From DASUPK01 sp963743575 (GTDB lineage Bacteria; Actinomycetota; Thermoleophilia; Solirubrobacterales; 70-9): a DNA stretch of 64,000 nt. Within the stretch, counting starts at the first letter, position 1. Each line of letters starts with the position of its first letter. Positions 33,767-42,876 of the stretch are shown one piece after another. The notes under the pieces are model-generated. The model saw nothing but the letters and a program-made list of their open reading frames with translations. It was not told the origin of the DNA and did not search any database. Position numbers and translations under genes: made by a program. The stretch spans positions 186,001 through 250,000 of the forward strand of contig CAVUQC010000007.1 in the NCBI GenBank assembly GCA_963743575.1, written 5' to 3'.

Positions 33767-34480
33767 ATGGCCGAGCCGCTGCCATCCAAGAAGATTCTCT
33801 TCGTCGAGGATGAGGCGTCGATCTTCGAACCCTTCTCCAAGGCGCTGCGCCGCAACGGCTTCGAGCCGGTGGTGGCGCAGACGGCATCCGAGGCACTGGA
33901 GATGGCCAACCGGTTCGACCCGGACCTCGTCTTGCTCGACCTGAACCTGCCAGACGGGGACGGCTCGGATGTCTGCCGCACCTTGCGCAAGAGCTCCGAG
34001 GTACCGATCGTGATGCTGACGGCGCGGGGCACCGAGATGGACAGGGTGCTCGGGCTTGAGCTCGGTGCCGACGACTACGTCGTCAAGCCGTTCAGCTCAC
34101 GTGAGCTGATCTCCCGAATTCGTGCGGTCCTGCGGCGTGCGCGCGGCACCTCCACCGCTCCCGAGAAGCCGACCGAGGTTGGCGAACTCCGACTCGACCC
34201 GGGGTCGAGATCGGTGGAGCTCGCCGGGAAGACCGTGGACGTGACGCGGAAGGAGTTCGACCTGCTCGCCGAGCTGATCGCCCACCCGGGACACGTGGTT
34301 ACGCGGGAGGACCTGATGGCGCGGGTCTGGGATGTCAATTGGTTCGGGTCGACCAAGACACTCGACGTGCACGTCCGGACGCTGCGACAGAAGCTCGGCG
34401 ACGACAGCACGAATCCACGTTTCATCGAAACCGTCCGCGGGGTCGGCTTTCGCCTGATTCAACCGGAGACCGTTTCATAA
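33767..34480 (+). CDS. OmpR-family response regulator
   Basis: The 237-residue protein has a receiver domain with acidic pocket VEDE, phospho-acceptor Asp58 in VLLDLNLPDG and Lys in DDYVVKPFS, followed by a winged-helix DNA-binding domain (VTRKEFDLLAELIAHPGHVV, then RGVGFRL). It is divergent from the small-protein gene and the redox operon and lies directly before its sensor kinase gene. The paired direct repeats at 33202-33223 and 33697-33718 are its likely targets. Confidence 0.95.
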   Translation: MAEPLPSKKILFVEDEASIFEPFSKALRRNGFEPVVAQTASEALEMANRFDPDLVLLDLNLPDGDGSDVCRTLRKSSEVPIVMLTARGTEMDRVLGLELGADDYVVKPFSSRELISRIRAVLRRARGTSTAPEKPTEVGELRLDPGSRSVELAGKTVDVTRKEFDLLAELIAHPGHVVTREDLMARVWDVNWFGSTKTLDVHVRTLRQKLGDDSTNPRFIETVRGVGFRLIQPETVS

Positions 34481-35877
34481 GCCTCCGCACCGGACTCACG
34501 ATCGCAGTCGCCTACCTGCTGCTGCTCGCCCTGATCGCCTTTGGTGTCCCACTCGCCATCAGCCTCGGGGACCGCGTGGACTCGGAGGTCAAGGCGCAGG
34601 CGAAGAACCAGGCGGAGCTGGTCGCCGCCAGTGCGCCCGAGCTGCTCGAACAGGGGCAGACCCGGACCCTGCGGCGACTTGTCGAGAGCTCAGCCACGAG
34701 CCAACGCGCCCGTGTGTTGATCGTGGACGCAGACGGTCGGGTCGTCGCAGACAGCGCCGGGCCGGCCGAGGCGGGGGCGGACTATTCCACCCGGCCCGAG
34801 ATCGCAGCCGCCCTACGGGGCAGGACCGTGCAGGAGACACGCGACAGCCAAACGCTGGGGGCGCAGATCCTGGCCACAGCCGTCCCGGTCCGGCATGGGC
34901 CTCGGATCGACGGGGCCGTGCGTGTGACGCAGAGCGTCGAGGCCGTTCATCGCGCTACGCGCCGGGCGATCCTCAGCCTGGGCCTCCTCGGAGGAGTCGT
35001 GCTGGCTCTCGGCGTGGCCGCGGGCGCCCTGATCGCGCGGGCCACCTCTCGTCCCATCCGTCGCCTCGAGCAGGCCGCCCGCCGCGTGGAGGAGGGCGAT
35101 CTGACCACCACGGCCGTGGTCGAGGGCAGCACCGAACAGCGCTCCCTTGCGCGCTCCTTCAACCGGATGACGTCCCGGATCTCCCGCATGCTCCGCGGGC
35201 AGCAGGAGTTCGTTGCCGACGCCTCGCATCAGCTGCGCACGCCCCTCACCGGCATCCGCCTCGAGCTCGAGGAGCTGCGCGAGGGTCTGATTGAGGGCGA
35301 CGAGCGCATCCCCGGAATCGAGAATGGGATCCAGGAGGTCGACCGGCTTTCCGGCATCGTCGACGAACTCCTGATCCTGAGTCGCGCCGGCGAGCGTGAC
35401 AGCCCGGTCGAGGAGTTCGATGTGGCCGCTGCCACCGAGCGGATCGCGGATCGCCTCGGCAAGACCGCAGCAGAGGCCGGGATCGCGCTGACCGTGAGGC
35501 GGCACGGTGACGCCGGCACCTGCGTCTGCCCCCGTGCCGATTTCGAGCGCGCGCTGGACGTGCTGATCGAGAACGCGATCCGTTACTCGCCGCTCGACTC
35601 CGAGATCGAAGTCGCGGTCGGACGTGAGCGGATCGAGGTCCTCGACCGCGGCCCGGGGCTGGAGCCCGGTGAGGAGGAGACGGTCTTCGAGCGGTTCCAC
35701 CGGGGCAGCGCGGGCACCGGGACCAAGGGGACCGGCCTCGGGCTCTCCATCGCGCGCGAGTTGGCCGCAGAGTGGAACGGCTCGGTGACGCTTCGGAACC
35801 GCGACGGCGGCGGAGTTCGCGCGGTCCTCGAGCTGCCTCGGGCGCCGGCGGCAGCAGGCCCGGAGGTCAGGCAATGA
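34477..35877 (+). CDS. Sensor histidine kinase, apparently starting with ATA
   Basis: The kinase has two membrane segments (about residues 8-30 and 164-187) around a sensor domain of about 130 residues with RVLIVDADGRVVADS, then HAMP, the H-box FVADASHQLRTPLTG (His251), N-box VLIENAIRYSP, and G-boxes DRGPGLEP and GTGLGLSIA. The natural start, by comparison with MSLRT-type kinases, is at SLRTGL, but the codon there is ATA, overlapping the regulator stop as ATAA. The only upstream start in this frame is at 34339, deep in the regulator gene. Stop overlaps the next ATG. Confidence 0.85.
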   Translation: MSLRTGLTIAVAYLLLLALIAFGVPLAISLGDRVDSEVKAQAKNQAELVAASAPELLEQGQTRTLRRLVESSATSQRARVLIVDADGRVVADSAGPAEAGADYSTRPEIAAALRGRTVQETRDSQTLGAQILATAVPVRHGPRIDGAVRVTQSVEAVHRATRRAILSLGLLGGVVLALGVAAGALIARATSRPIRRLEQAARRVEEGDLTTTAVVEGSTEQRSLARSFNRMTSRISRMLRGQQEFVADASHQLRTPLTGIRLELEELREGLIEGDERIPGIENGIQEVDRLSGIVDELLILSRAGERDSPVEEFDVAAATERIADRLGKTAAEAGIALTVRRHGDAGTCVCPRADFERALDVLIENAIRYSPLDSEIEVAVGRERIEVLDRGPGLEPGEEETVFERFHRGSAGTGTKGTGLGLSIARELAAEWNGSVTLRNRDGGGVRAVLELPRAPAAAGPEVRQ

Positions 35878-36152
35878 CCGCATCCTCGCTGCGCTGGCCC
35901 CTCCTGGCCCTGCTCGGTCTCCTCGTCGCCTGCGCAATCGCCTTCCTGGCGACGAGGGCGGTCAGCACCGACATCGGCATCTCCTCGGAGCCTCCAACGG
36001 CAGGTCAGGCGCTCTCCCCAGCCGCGCCTAAGCCGAGGCCGCAGGCGAAGCCAACCAGCTCAACCGTTCAGCCCACGACGACCGTGACCCTGCCAGCGCC
36101 GCCGCCATCGTCGCCGTCGGGAAGCGGTGACGGGGAGTCAGGGGACGACTAG
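35874..36152 (+). CDS. Small single-pass membrane protein with Pro/Ser/Thr-rich tail (small 5)
   Basis: The 92-residue protein has one membrane helix (RWPLLALLGLLVACAIAFLA) and an extracytoplasmic tail rich in Pro, Thr and Ser ending in an acidic GSGDGESGDD. Its ATG lies in the histidine kinase stop codon, so it belongs to the two-component operon. The general build is like the other small membrane proteins of the neighbouring redox operon, though sequence identity is low. It could modulate the kinase or join the same complex; neither is shown. Confidence 0.72.
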   Translation: MTASSLRWPLLALLGLLVACAIAFLATRAVSTDIGISSEPPTAGQALSPAAPKPRPQAKPTSSTVQPTTTVTLPAPPPSSPSGSGDGESGDD

Positions 36153-36598
36153 TCCGCCCGGCGGCAGATCAGCACCGGGACCTTCGCGTGGTGCGCGACG
36201 GCGGTGGCGACACTCCCCATCGCCGCGTAGCCGATGCCGCTGCGCCCGTGGGACCCCATGGCGATCATGGAGGCGGAGCGCTCCTCGGCTGCCTCGACGA
36301 TGGCCTGCCAGACCGGCGAGCCCTCGGTGACAGCCGGCTCGGCCTCGAATCCGGCGCTCTTGGCGAGCTCCGCGCCCTCGGCGGCGACGGTCTGCGCCTC
36401 CTTCCCGATCTGCTCGGTGAGGCTGGACGGCACCCGCGACATCGGCGCGCCCCAGAAGGGAATTGCCTCGATCGGCTCCCAGACGGCGAGAACGATCGCC
36501 GGCCGGGCGGTCCTCAGCTGCTCGCCCGCCTCCGCGATGGCAAGCTTGGCCTCCTCGGAGCCGTCATATGCGAACAGGACCGGGCCGTCGGTGGGCAT
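36149..36598 (-). CDS. Universal stress protein (UspA family)
   Basis: The 149-residue protein begins VLFAYDGSEEAKLAI and ends with the ATP-binding motif GSHGRSGIGYAAMGSVATAV, the G2xG9GS pattern of ATP-binding Usp proteins. Such proteins are induced by stress or starvation and affect survival by unknown means. It is convergent with the small protein of the two-component operon; the stop codons share CTAG. Confidence 0.93.
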   Translation of the reverse strand: MPTDGPVLFAYDGSEEAKLAIAEAGEQLRTARPAIVLAVWEPIEAIPFWGAPMSRVPSSLTEQIGKEAQTVAAEGAELAKSAGFEAEPAVTEGSPVWQAIVEAAEERSASMIAMGSHGRSGIGYAAMGSVATAVAHHAKVPVLICRRAD

Positions 36599-36628
36599 GC
36601 CTGAAAACTACTTGTTCGGGATGCTCGG

Positions 36629-39600
36629 CTACTCCGTCGAAATCGACGGGTCTGCCTGAACCTTCTGCGGGATGATCATCAGGAAGTTCCGCTTGGCCTG
36701 GGAAGCCATGGCGGCAACGCGATCGGCCTGTTCTGCCTGATCGGTGCTCCGCAGCTCGTTCGCGTAGTGCCCGAGCAGGTCCTCGATGTCGAGCTGGCCC
36801 TCGGTGTCGAGATCCTCGAGCGTCACCTTGGCGCCCTCCCCGAGACGGCCCTGGATCGAATCGCGGGTGAGGTTGAGGTCGTCATCGATCCGGACGTAGA
36901 CCCGGCCGCCGGTCATGCCGGCGCAGGCCCACGGGCCGATGTCGCCGAGGACCACGGCCCGCCCGGAGGTCATGTATTCGAACGCGAAGCCCTTGGCGTT
37001 GGCCCGGTCGACGACGCAACCAGCCGAGTCGTCCACGGGCTGAGCGGGCTCCCCGGCGAGGACGACGTCAGCGCCCGAGAGGCGAATGCAGAAGCGGGAG
37101 TCCGCGGAGCCCTGGACGAAGAGCCTGCCGCGCTGGGCGCCGTAGGCGAACGACTTGCCGACCGAGCCGTTGACGCGCTTTCCGTCGGCGTTCTTGCCCT
37201 TCATGATCGAGACGGTCCCGCCGAGCATCGTCTTGCCGACGCCATCCTGGGCCCCGCCCTCGACCCGGCAGGTGACTCCCCACTCGTTGAATGCACCGAA
37301 GCCCTGCCCGGCGACCGAACCACCGTTGAAGATCAATTGAGCGAGCTCGTCGTTCTCGGTGCCCTCCGGGGCGCCGCCGTAGATCCGGGCGCGGGCGATT
37401 GCGCCGGAGAGCTCCGTCCCGAGCACCCTGTCGTTCGCGTCCGTGCGGCGAGGGAACTCGACGCTCACGCAGGAGCCGTCGAACACGCGGTCGGCGACCT
37501 GGGCGATCTCGGCCGACGCCTGCTTCGGCTCCATGCGGATCGGCTTCGCGCGGACCAGCCCGGCCTCGGCGCGGGCTTCGACCAACGCCTCCTCCTCGAC
37601 CGGAAGGTCGAGCGGCTCGAGATCGAGGAACTCCTCGAGCGGCGTGATCAGCGGAGCGAGGTCGATCTTGTCGTGGTGGGAGATCTGCTCGAGCAGGTCG
37701 TAGCGTCCGACCAGGTCCTGGGCGCGGTCGTAGCCGAGGGAACCGACCACCTCCTTGATCTCCTCGCCCATCGCCTCGAAGAAGCGTGCGCAGCTCTCGG
37801 CCGCGTCGGCGCCCGGCGGAGTGAACTTCTTCAGGCCGTGTTCCTGGGCCTCCTCGAGGGTCTCGATCTGCGTGGCGATGCCGACGTGGCAGGTGTCGAG
37901 CTGGCAGCCGCGGCAGATGGTGCAGCCGAGGGAGACCATCGCCAGGGTGCCGAACGCGACCCGGTTCGCCCCCATGCAGTGGAGCTTCACGATGTCGTGG
38001 GCGTGCCGGTAGCCACCGTCGGCCCAGATCTCGACGCGGTTGCGGATGCCGGCCTCCATCAGCGCACGGTGGACGGCGCGGGTGCCGATGTCGCTGGGGA
38101 GACCGACGTGCCGCAGCGCGTGCTGCCGCGCGGCTCCGGTGCCGCCCTCGAACCCGCTCAGGGTGATGATGTCGGCTCCGGCCTTGGCGATGCCCAGGCC
38201 GATTGTTCCGACGTTCGGCACCACCGGCACCTTGACCGAGACGCGCAGGTCCGGGTTGACCGTCTTGAGCTCGTCGATCAGCTCGGCCAGGTCCTCGATC
38301 GAGTAGAGATCGTGGTTGTTCGAGGGTGAGATGAGGTCGGTCCCGGGTGTGGCGTTTCGAGCAGACGCCACCTTCTCGGACACCTTCTTGCCGGGCAGGT
38401 GGCCCCCCTCGCCGGGCTTCGCGCCCTGGCCGATCTTGATCTCGGCGACGTACGACGAGTTGAGCATCTCGGCCGAGACGCCGAAGCGGCCCGAGGCGAC
38501 CTGCTGCCCGCGCCACTTGCGGAACTTGCCGTACATGTCCTGGATCTCCCCGCCCTCCCCGTTGATGCAGAGGATGTTGATTCGCTTTGCGGCCTCGGCG
38601 TAGGCGCGGAACGCCGGCTCCGACTGCGAGCCGAAGCTCATCGAGCTGATCACCACCGGGTAGTCGTGGTGGCCCACCGACGCATCCACGTGCGAGGGGT
38701 CGACCGGCTCGCGATCGGGCTCCTTCCGGAAGCCCATGATGTGGCGCATCGAGATCGGGCTCTGCGCCTCCTGCTCGCGCACTTTCTGGGAGTACTCGTC
38801 GAATCCAGCGGAGCCGTTCGCCGCGGCGATCGCGGCCTTGTAGACCTTCGGGTAGAAGCGGAATGTCTTCGCCGGCTTCGCCTCCTCGTCCCCGGTGAGG
38901 ATCTGATGACGGGCATCGGTGTCCGCGTCGAGCTGGGCAAAGCCCGTGCCGCCCTTCGCGGTGGCGGCGAAGGCCTCGGTGTGGAAGATCTCGGCGAGCT
39001 CGGGCTTGATCCCGATCGAGGAGAACTGCCGGGCGTAGCCGCGGACCTCGTGGATCCCAATCGTCGAGATCACCTTCTCGATGCCCTTGCGGAGAGCGGC
39101 GCAGAGGTTGTTGACGTCGTTCTCGTAGTCGTCGACGCAGATCACCTCCACCATCACGTAGGGGCAGACCCCGTTGGCGCCGAGCCCGAGGGCGATCATC
39201 ACGTCGTGCACGTTGCGGATGGCCGCCGAGCGGAGGACGATCGAGCAGCGGCGGCGCAGGTTGACCTCGCCGTCGAGGACCCCGAACTGCTTCAGGGCCT
39301 GGTCCACCGCCGAGGTGGCGAGATGCGGATCGATGTAGCGGCGCTCGCCGTCATAGACGGTCCGGTCGGTGAGGACGAGCAGCTCGGCTCCCTCGGCGAC
39401 GGCCCGGACAGCCTCCTGGCGAAGCCTCTCGATCGCGCCCTGCGTCGTCTCGGACTCCAGCAGCGCGATGTCGATCGCCTTGGCGCGCTCGCCGAACGAC
39501 GCCCAGAGGTCCTCGAGCACGTAGGTGCCCTGCTCGTTGGCGATACGCCGGTAGGAGCTGTGCGGGAGCGGCGCCAGATCGTGGTGGCCCCCCAGGATCA

Positions 39601-41293
39601 CCGGGAAATCGGTCTCCACCGTCTGGGTGTCCTCGCCGGGGTCGCCGAGGGCCGGCCGGCGGCCGAAGACCGCGCGGGTCGAGAAGTGCTCGATCTCGCG
39701 CTCGCGGTCGATCGCCGGGTTGGTGACGACGGCGACCGTCTCCTTGAAGTAGTCGGCGAGGTTCTGCCGTTCCGGCGAGAGCGCGGCCAGTGGGCCGTCG
39801 TAGCCGAGTGAGCCGATCGGCTCGGCGCCGTTGTCGGCCATCTGCTGGACGAGCTTGACGTCGTCGCGCTGCCATCCGAAGCCGGCGAGCACGCGGTCCT
39901 CAACCTGCACGGGATCCTCGGGGCCGGCGTCGGTGTAGCCGGGGATCTCGGGGCCCTCGAGCGGGCCGCCGGTCTCGAGAGCGCGGTCGTACGGCGCGAC
40001 CTCCTCCACCCTTGTCCGCTTCATCCAGCGCTCGCGAACCTTCTGCAGCATCTCGGCGTGCGGGTGGAGCGTCGAGCGCTTGCGATCGCGATCGATCAGC
40101 ACCATGAACTTCTGTCCGGGCGCCATCGGCTGGGGCTCCGAGATCATCTCGGCGACGGAGACGACACCGGGTTCGGAGCTGAAGATGAAGTCGTTGGGGG
40201 TCTCGAGCTGCCAGAGCGGGCGGAGCCCCATGGCGTCGGCTGAGAAAACGCACTCATCCCGGTGGCGGGCGATCAGCGCGACCGGGCCCTGCGCGAACGG
40301 GCCCATCGTCTGGCGCAGATACATGTAGAAGGAGTGGAGCTCCTCCGGGAGGCCAGCGATCTCGGCGACGATCGGCGGGACCACCATCTCCATCGCCTCG
40401 GCCAGCGAGAGGCCGTGGCGGCGGCAGAGCGTCTCGATCGTCCGGTTCAGGTCTTGGGAATCGGAGTTCCCCTCGCCGATCGGCACGTCCAGCATCCGCG
40501 CCTCCTGCCGCAGCTGCTCGATCGTGTTGATCTCACCGTTGTGGCCGAGGACGCCGAAGGGCTGGACGCGCGTGAACGAAGGCCAGGTGTTGGTCGAGTA
40601 GCGGTTGTGGCCGAAGCAGCCGATCGTCTCGAAGCGCTCGTCAGTGAGGTCCGGGTAATAGCCGCCGAGGACCTTGGGCGCGCCCATCACCTTGTAGACG
40701 CAGGTCCGCCCCGAGAAGGAGGCGACGTGAACGCCGAGCTTCTCCTCCAGGGCGACCTTCAGGTTGAAGCAGGAGCGGTCCGTGTCGGCCGCCTCGGGAA
40801 CGAGCCCCGCGAACTGCCAGAACTGGGGCTCCTCCTCACGGGCGGTTGGCCCGAGGGCGGCGGAGTCGACGGCGCCGACCCGCTCGGCGAGGATCCGGAA
40901 GCCGGCCTTGCCCAGCAGCTCGCGCGCCCCGTGGCGGATCTTCTCCAGGTCCTGGGAGCGCTCCACGAAGACGTGGGCCACCGCGAAGGCTTCGTCCCGC
41001 GCAAGCGATGGGTTGTGGCCGCCCTGGCGGACCTCCTCGGCCCAGATCTTCGTCGGGATGTCGACCAGCAGGCCGCAGCCATCGCCTTCACCGTCAACGT
41101 TGCCGGCGCGGTGCAGCATCTTCTGGAGCGACGCGAGCGCGAGGGTTACGGGCTCGTGGCTCGGGGTGGCGTCGCGGCGAACCGACGCATAGATCGCGCA
41201 GGCGTCCTTTTCCTCCACGCTCGGGGGCGAGACGCGGGGCCGGTATGCGCGCTCAGGCGAAAAGCGCTCACGCTGGGTGGACGAGTTCTTCAA
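36629..41293 (-). CDS. gltB: Glutamate synthase large subunit (GOGAT, alpha)
   Basis: The 1554-residue protein has an N-terminal propeptide followed by the class II amidotransferase nucleophile Cys32 (EKDACAIYAS), a central domain, the FMN-binding synthase domain with SVKVPVVPNVGTIGLGIAKA, the Fe-S cysteines in CRGCQLDTCHVG and a C-terminal beta-helix domain with GGSVAGQGFGAFNE. It makes two glutamates from glutamine and 2-oxoglutarate. Length is normal. The usual neighbour gltD is not in the window, so the small subunit is encoded elsewhere. About 280 bases upstream are gene-free up to the small plus-strand gene. Confidence 0.97.
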   Translation of the reverse strand: MKNSSTQRERFSPERAYRPRVSPPSVEEKDACAIYASVRRDATPSHEPVTLALASLQKMLHRAGNVDGEGDGCGLLVDIPTKIWAEEVRQGGHNPSLARDEAFAVAHVFVERSQDLEKIRHGARELLGKAGFRILAERVGAVDSAALGPTAREEEPQFWQFAGLVPEAADTDRSCFNLKVALEEKLGVHVASFSGRTCVYKVMGAPKVLGGYYPDLTDERFETIGCFGHNRYSTNTWPSFTRVQPFGVLGHNGEINTIEQLRQEARMLDVPIGEGNSDSQDLNRTIETLCRRHGLSLAEAMEMVVPPIVAEIAGLPEELHSFYMYLRQTMGPFAQGPVALIARHRDECVFSADAMGLRPLWQLETPNDFIFSSEPGVVSVAEMISEPQPMAPGQKFMVLIDRDRKRSTLHPHAEMLQKVRERWMKRTRVEEVAPYDRALETGGPLEGPEIPGYTDAGPEDPVQVEDRVLAGFGWQRDDVKLVQQMADNGAEPIGSLGYDGPLAALSPERQNLADYFKETVAVVTNPAIDREREIEHFSTRAVFGRRPALGDPGEDTQTVETDFPVILGGHHDLAPLPHSSYRRIANEQGTYVLEDLWASFGERAKAIDIALLESETTQGAIERLRQEAVRAVAEGAELLVLTDRTVYDGERRYIDPHLATSAVDQALKQFGVLDGEVNLRRRCSIVLRSAAIRNVHDVMIALGLGANGVCPYVMVEVICVDDYENDVNNLCAALRKGIEKVISTIGIHEVRGYARQFSSIGIKPELAEIFHTEAFAATAKGGTGFAQLDADTDARHQILTGDEEAKPAKTFRFYPKVYKAAIAAANGSAGFDEYSQKVREQEAQSPISMRHIMGFRKEPDREPVDPSHVDASVGHHDYPVVISSMSFGSQSEPAFRAYAEAAKRINILCINGEGGEIQDMYGKFRKWRGQQVASGRFGVSAEMLNSSYVAEIKIGQGAKPGEGGHLPGKKVSEKVASARNATPGTDLISPSNNHDLYSIEDLAELIDELKTVNPDLRVSVKVPVVPNVGTIGLGIAKAGADIITLSGFEGGTGAARQHALRHVGLPSDIGTRAVHRALMEAGIRNRVEIWADGGYRHAHDIVKLHCMGANRVAFGTLAMVSLGCTICRGCQLDTCHVGIATQIETLEEAQEHGLKKFTPPGADAAESCARFFEAMGEEIKEVVGSLGYDRAQDLVGRYDLLEQISHHDKIDLAPLITPLEEFLDLEPLDLPVEEEALVEARAEAGLVRAKPIRMEPKQASAEIAQVADRVFDGSCVSVEFPRRTDANDRVLGTELSGAIARARIYGGAPEGTENDELAQLIFNGGSVAGQGFGAFNEWGVTCRVEGGAQDGVGKTMLGGTVSIMKGKNADGKRVNGSVGKSFAYGAQRGRLFVQGSADSRFCIRLSGADVVLAGEPAQPVDDSAGCVVDRANAKGFAFEYMTSGRAVVLGDIGPWACAGMTGGRVYVRIDDDLNLTRDSIQGRLGEGAKVTLEDLDTEGQLDIEDLLGHYANELRSTDQAEQADRVAAMASQAKRNFLMIIPQKVQADPSISTE

Positions 41294-41574
41294 TTTGGCC
41301 TCCGGATCCGCGCCTTCTTCGAGCGGGCGCGCGACGGGGTTGGGACCGACGGGCGGCGAATTATAGGCAGGGGCCCATACGGTGCCGCGCCGGTTCCGGG
41401 GGACCCTTCCCCGGTTTGCCGCAAATAGCGAGACTGAGCCCGTTCCAGCCTGGTGCAGCGCTACTTTCAGGATAGTGAACGGTTCTACATACTGTTAAGC
41501 GAACGCTCACAAAGCTGGTACAACTAACGCGCAGCAGGGACATGGGGCCAGCAGCAAGGATCCGACGGAGAAGG

Positions 41575-41772
41575 ATGACGAAGCAGAACGAAGCAGACCC
41601 CGGACAGCAGGCGATCGGGGAACCACCAAGCCCGGGCTCCGAGACGGAGCGCTTCCGGGCGATCGTCGACGTCACCCACAACGAGGCGGTGACCGGCGAG
41701 TCCGGCGTCCCCGCCAAGCTGAGGGACCACGAGCAGCGCCGCCAGATGCGCTCGCTCGACGAGTTCTCCTAG
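41575..41772 (+). CDS. Small hypothetical protein divergent from gltB
   Basis: The 65-residue protein (starting MTKQNEADPGQQ) is hydrophilic and probably disordered, with AIVDVTHNEAVTGESGVPAK in the middle. The ATG at 41575 has GGAGAAGG immediately upstream. A longer frame starts at 41542 but lacks a ribosome binding site. No family is recognised. It shares the intergenic region with gltB. Confidence 0.5.
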   Translation: MTKQNEADPGQQAIGEPPSPGSETERFRAIVDVTHNEAVTGESGVPAKLRDHEQRRQMRSLDEFS

Positions 41773-41825
41773 GCGCCCTCTCCAACCGACGTTCCGACGG
41801 CGGCCGCGGATAGGGTTCCGCGCCG

Positions 41826-42311
41826 ATGCTTCTCGGTGTAGTCGGCAGCGACGCCTACAAGTGGCTTCTCGCGTTCCACATCCTCTTCGCAGTGGTGTGG
41901 GTCGGGAGCGATGTCGCGATCCAGATCTTCGTGATCCGCGCCAAGCGGGCGGGCACCGAGCGGCTTGCTTACTTCGCCGGCGAGATCGAGTGGTACGGAA
42001 CGCGTGTCCTCGTTCCCGCCTCCCTGCTCCTCGTCATCCTCGGCTTCATCCTGCTGCACGAGTCGAGCGGCGCCTACGACCTCGGCCAGGGCTGGGTGAC
42101 GTTCGGATTCGTGGTCTGGCTGCTCTCCTTCATCGCCGGCTCCGCGTACCTGGGACCGGAATCGGGGCGGCTCAGCAAGGTCGCAGAGGAGCGCGGGGCC
42201 GACGACCCCGAGTATCAGCGTCGTCTCAGCCGAATCTTCATCGTCTCGCGAATCGAGCTGGTCCTGCTGATCCTGGTCGTGATCGATATGGCCATCAAGC
42301 CGGGCCTCTAA
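41826..42311 (+). CDS. DUF2269-family integral membrane protein
   Basis: The 161-residue protein has four hydrophobic segments (WLLAFHILFAVVWVGSDVAI at the start, then two central ones and LVLLILVVIDMAIKPG at the end), the DUF2269 pattern. The first-helix His and Trp are typical of small membrane proteins that might bind heme, but no function is established. It ends in a TAA that overlaps the TAG of the convergent gene by three bases. Confidence 0.82.
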   Translation: MLLGVVGSDAYKWLLAFHILFAVVWVGSDVAIQIFVIRAKRAGTERLAYFAGEIEWYGTRVLVPASLLLVILGFILLHESSGAYDLGQGWVTFGFVVWLLSFIAGSAYLGPESGRLSKVAEERGADDPEYQRRLSRIFIVSRIELVLLILVVIDMAIKPGL

Positions 42312-42787
42312 CCGCTGAGCGCGTCGCGCGCCGCTCTCACTCGGAGATCCTCGACCCGGTCCCGCTGACCCTCTGCCCGGGAGGCGAGGCGCTCGAAGTC
42401 CACCTGGGCGATGCTTGAGCCGTTCTCCAGGGCCTCCATGGAGCGCCAGAGCTCGAGCTTCCCGGTGATCCCGACCGTGAGGCCCTCTAGCTCGATGACA
42501 CGGCTGAGCGGCGAGTAGCCGACCAGCCTGCCGTTGGGCTTGAGACGCATGCCGAGCTCCATGATGCGGGCAATCGCGAGCCTGACCTTCTTCCGGCGAA
42601 CGCCGACCCGGTCCATCACCTCCACGAGCGCCGCCTGGTCCTCCTCGATCTCGCGGGCGATCTCTCCGATGGGTCGGCCGTAGTCGTTGCCTCGGTTCTG
42701 GCGCTCGAAGCGCCGCGCGAGCGAACTGCCGACGACCGATCCGGCCAAGTGATCGTTGAGGTAGATCCCGAGCATCTTGGTGTCCAT
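42308..42787 (-). CDS. Conserved hypothetical protein (LGIYLNDHLAG type)
   Basis: The protein of about 159 residues begins MDTKMLGIYLNDHLAGSVVG and is mainly helical, with RPIGEIAREIEEDQAALVEV in the middle. I recall similar actinobacterial proteins of unknown function. I set the start at the ATG at 42787 because the conserved segment follows directly; an upstream start at 42838 is possible. Its promoter region is shared with the divergent Fur-family gene, and the Nur-like inverted repeat lies 55 bases upstream of the start. Confidence 0.68.
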   Translation of the reverse strand: MDTKMLGIYLNDHLAGSVVGSSLARRFERQNRGNDYGRPIGEIAREIEEDQAALVEVMDRVGVRRKKVRLAIARIMELGMRLKPNGRLVGYSPLSRVIELEGLTVGITGKLELWRSMEALENGSSIAQVDFERLASRAEGQRDRVEDLRVRAARDALSG

Positions 42788-42841
42788 GCGCTCGGGATGC
42801 CCACCGTGTCGACGCTCAAACGCCGCCGGCCGAGGCACTTG

Positions 42842-42864
42842 CTATTGCGAGTTCTTCGCAATAG
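42842..42864. promoter_or_regulatory. Perfect 9-5-9 inverted repeat, Nur-type operator
   Basis: CTATTGCGA-GTTCT-TCGCAATAG is a perfect dyad with 9-base arms. Its core TTGCGA-N5-TCGCAA closely follows the Streptomyces Nur box TTGCAA-N5-TTGCAA for nickel-dependent repression, known from the literature. It ends 12 bases before the GTG start of the Fur-family gene, an ideal place for autorepression, and also lies upstream of the divergent gene at 42787. Confidence 0.75.
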
Positions 42865-42876
42865 GGTGCGATTCGC

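Noticed and set aside
36767..38329. Open frames of several hundred codons antisense to gltB
   Set aside because: They mirror the codon bias of gltB, lack ribosome binding sites and show no recognisable domain.
41470..41520. Imperfect inverted repeat GTGAACGGTTC ... GAACGCTCAC upstream of gltB and the small divergent gene
   Set aside because: Arms mismatch and the spacing is long; no regulator could be named, so I did not annotate it as an operator.
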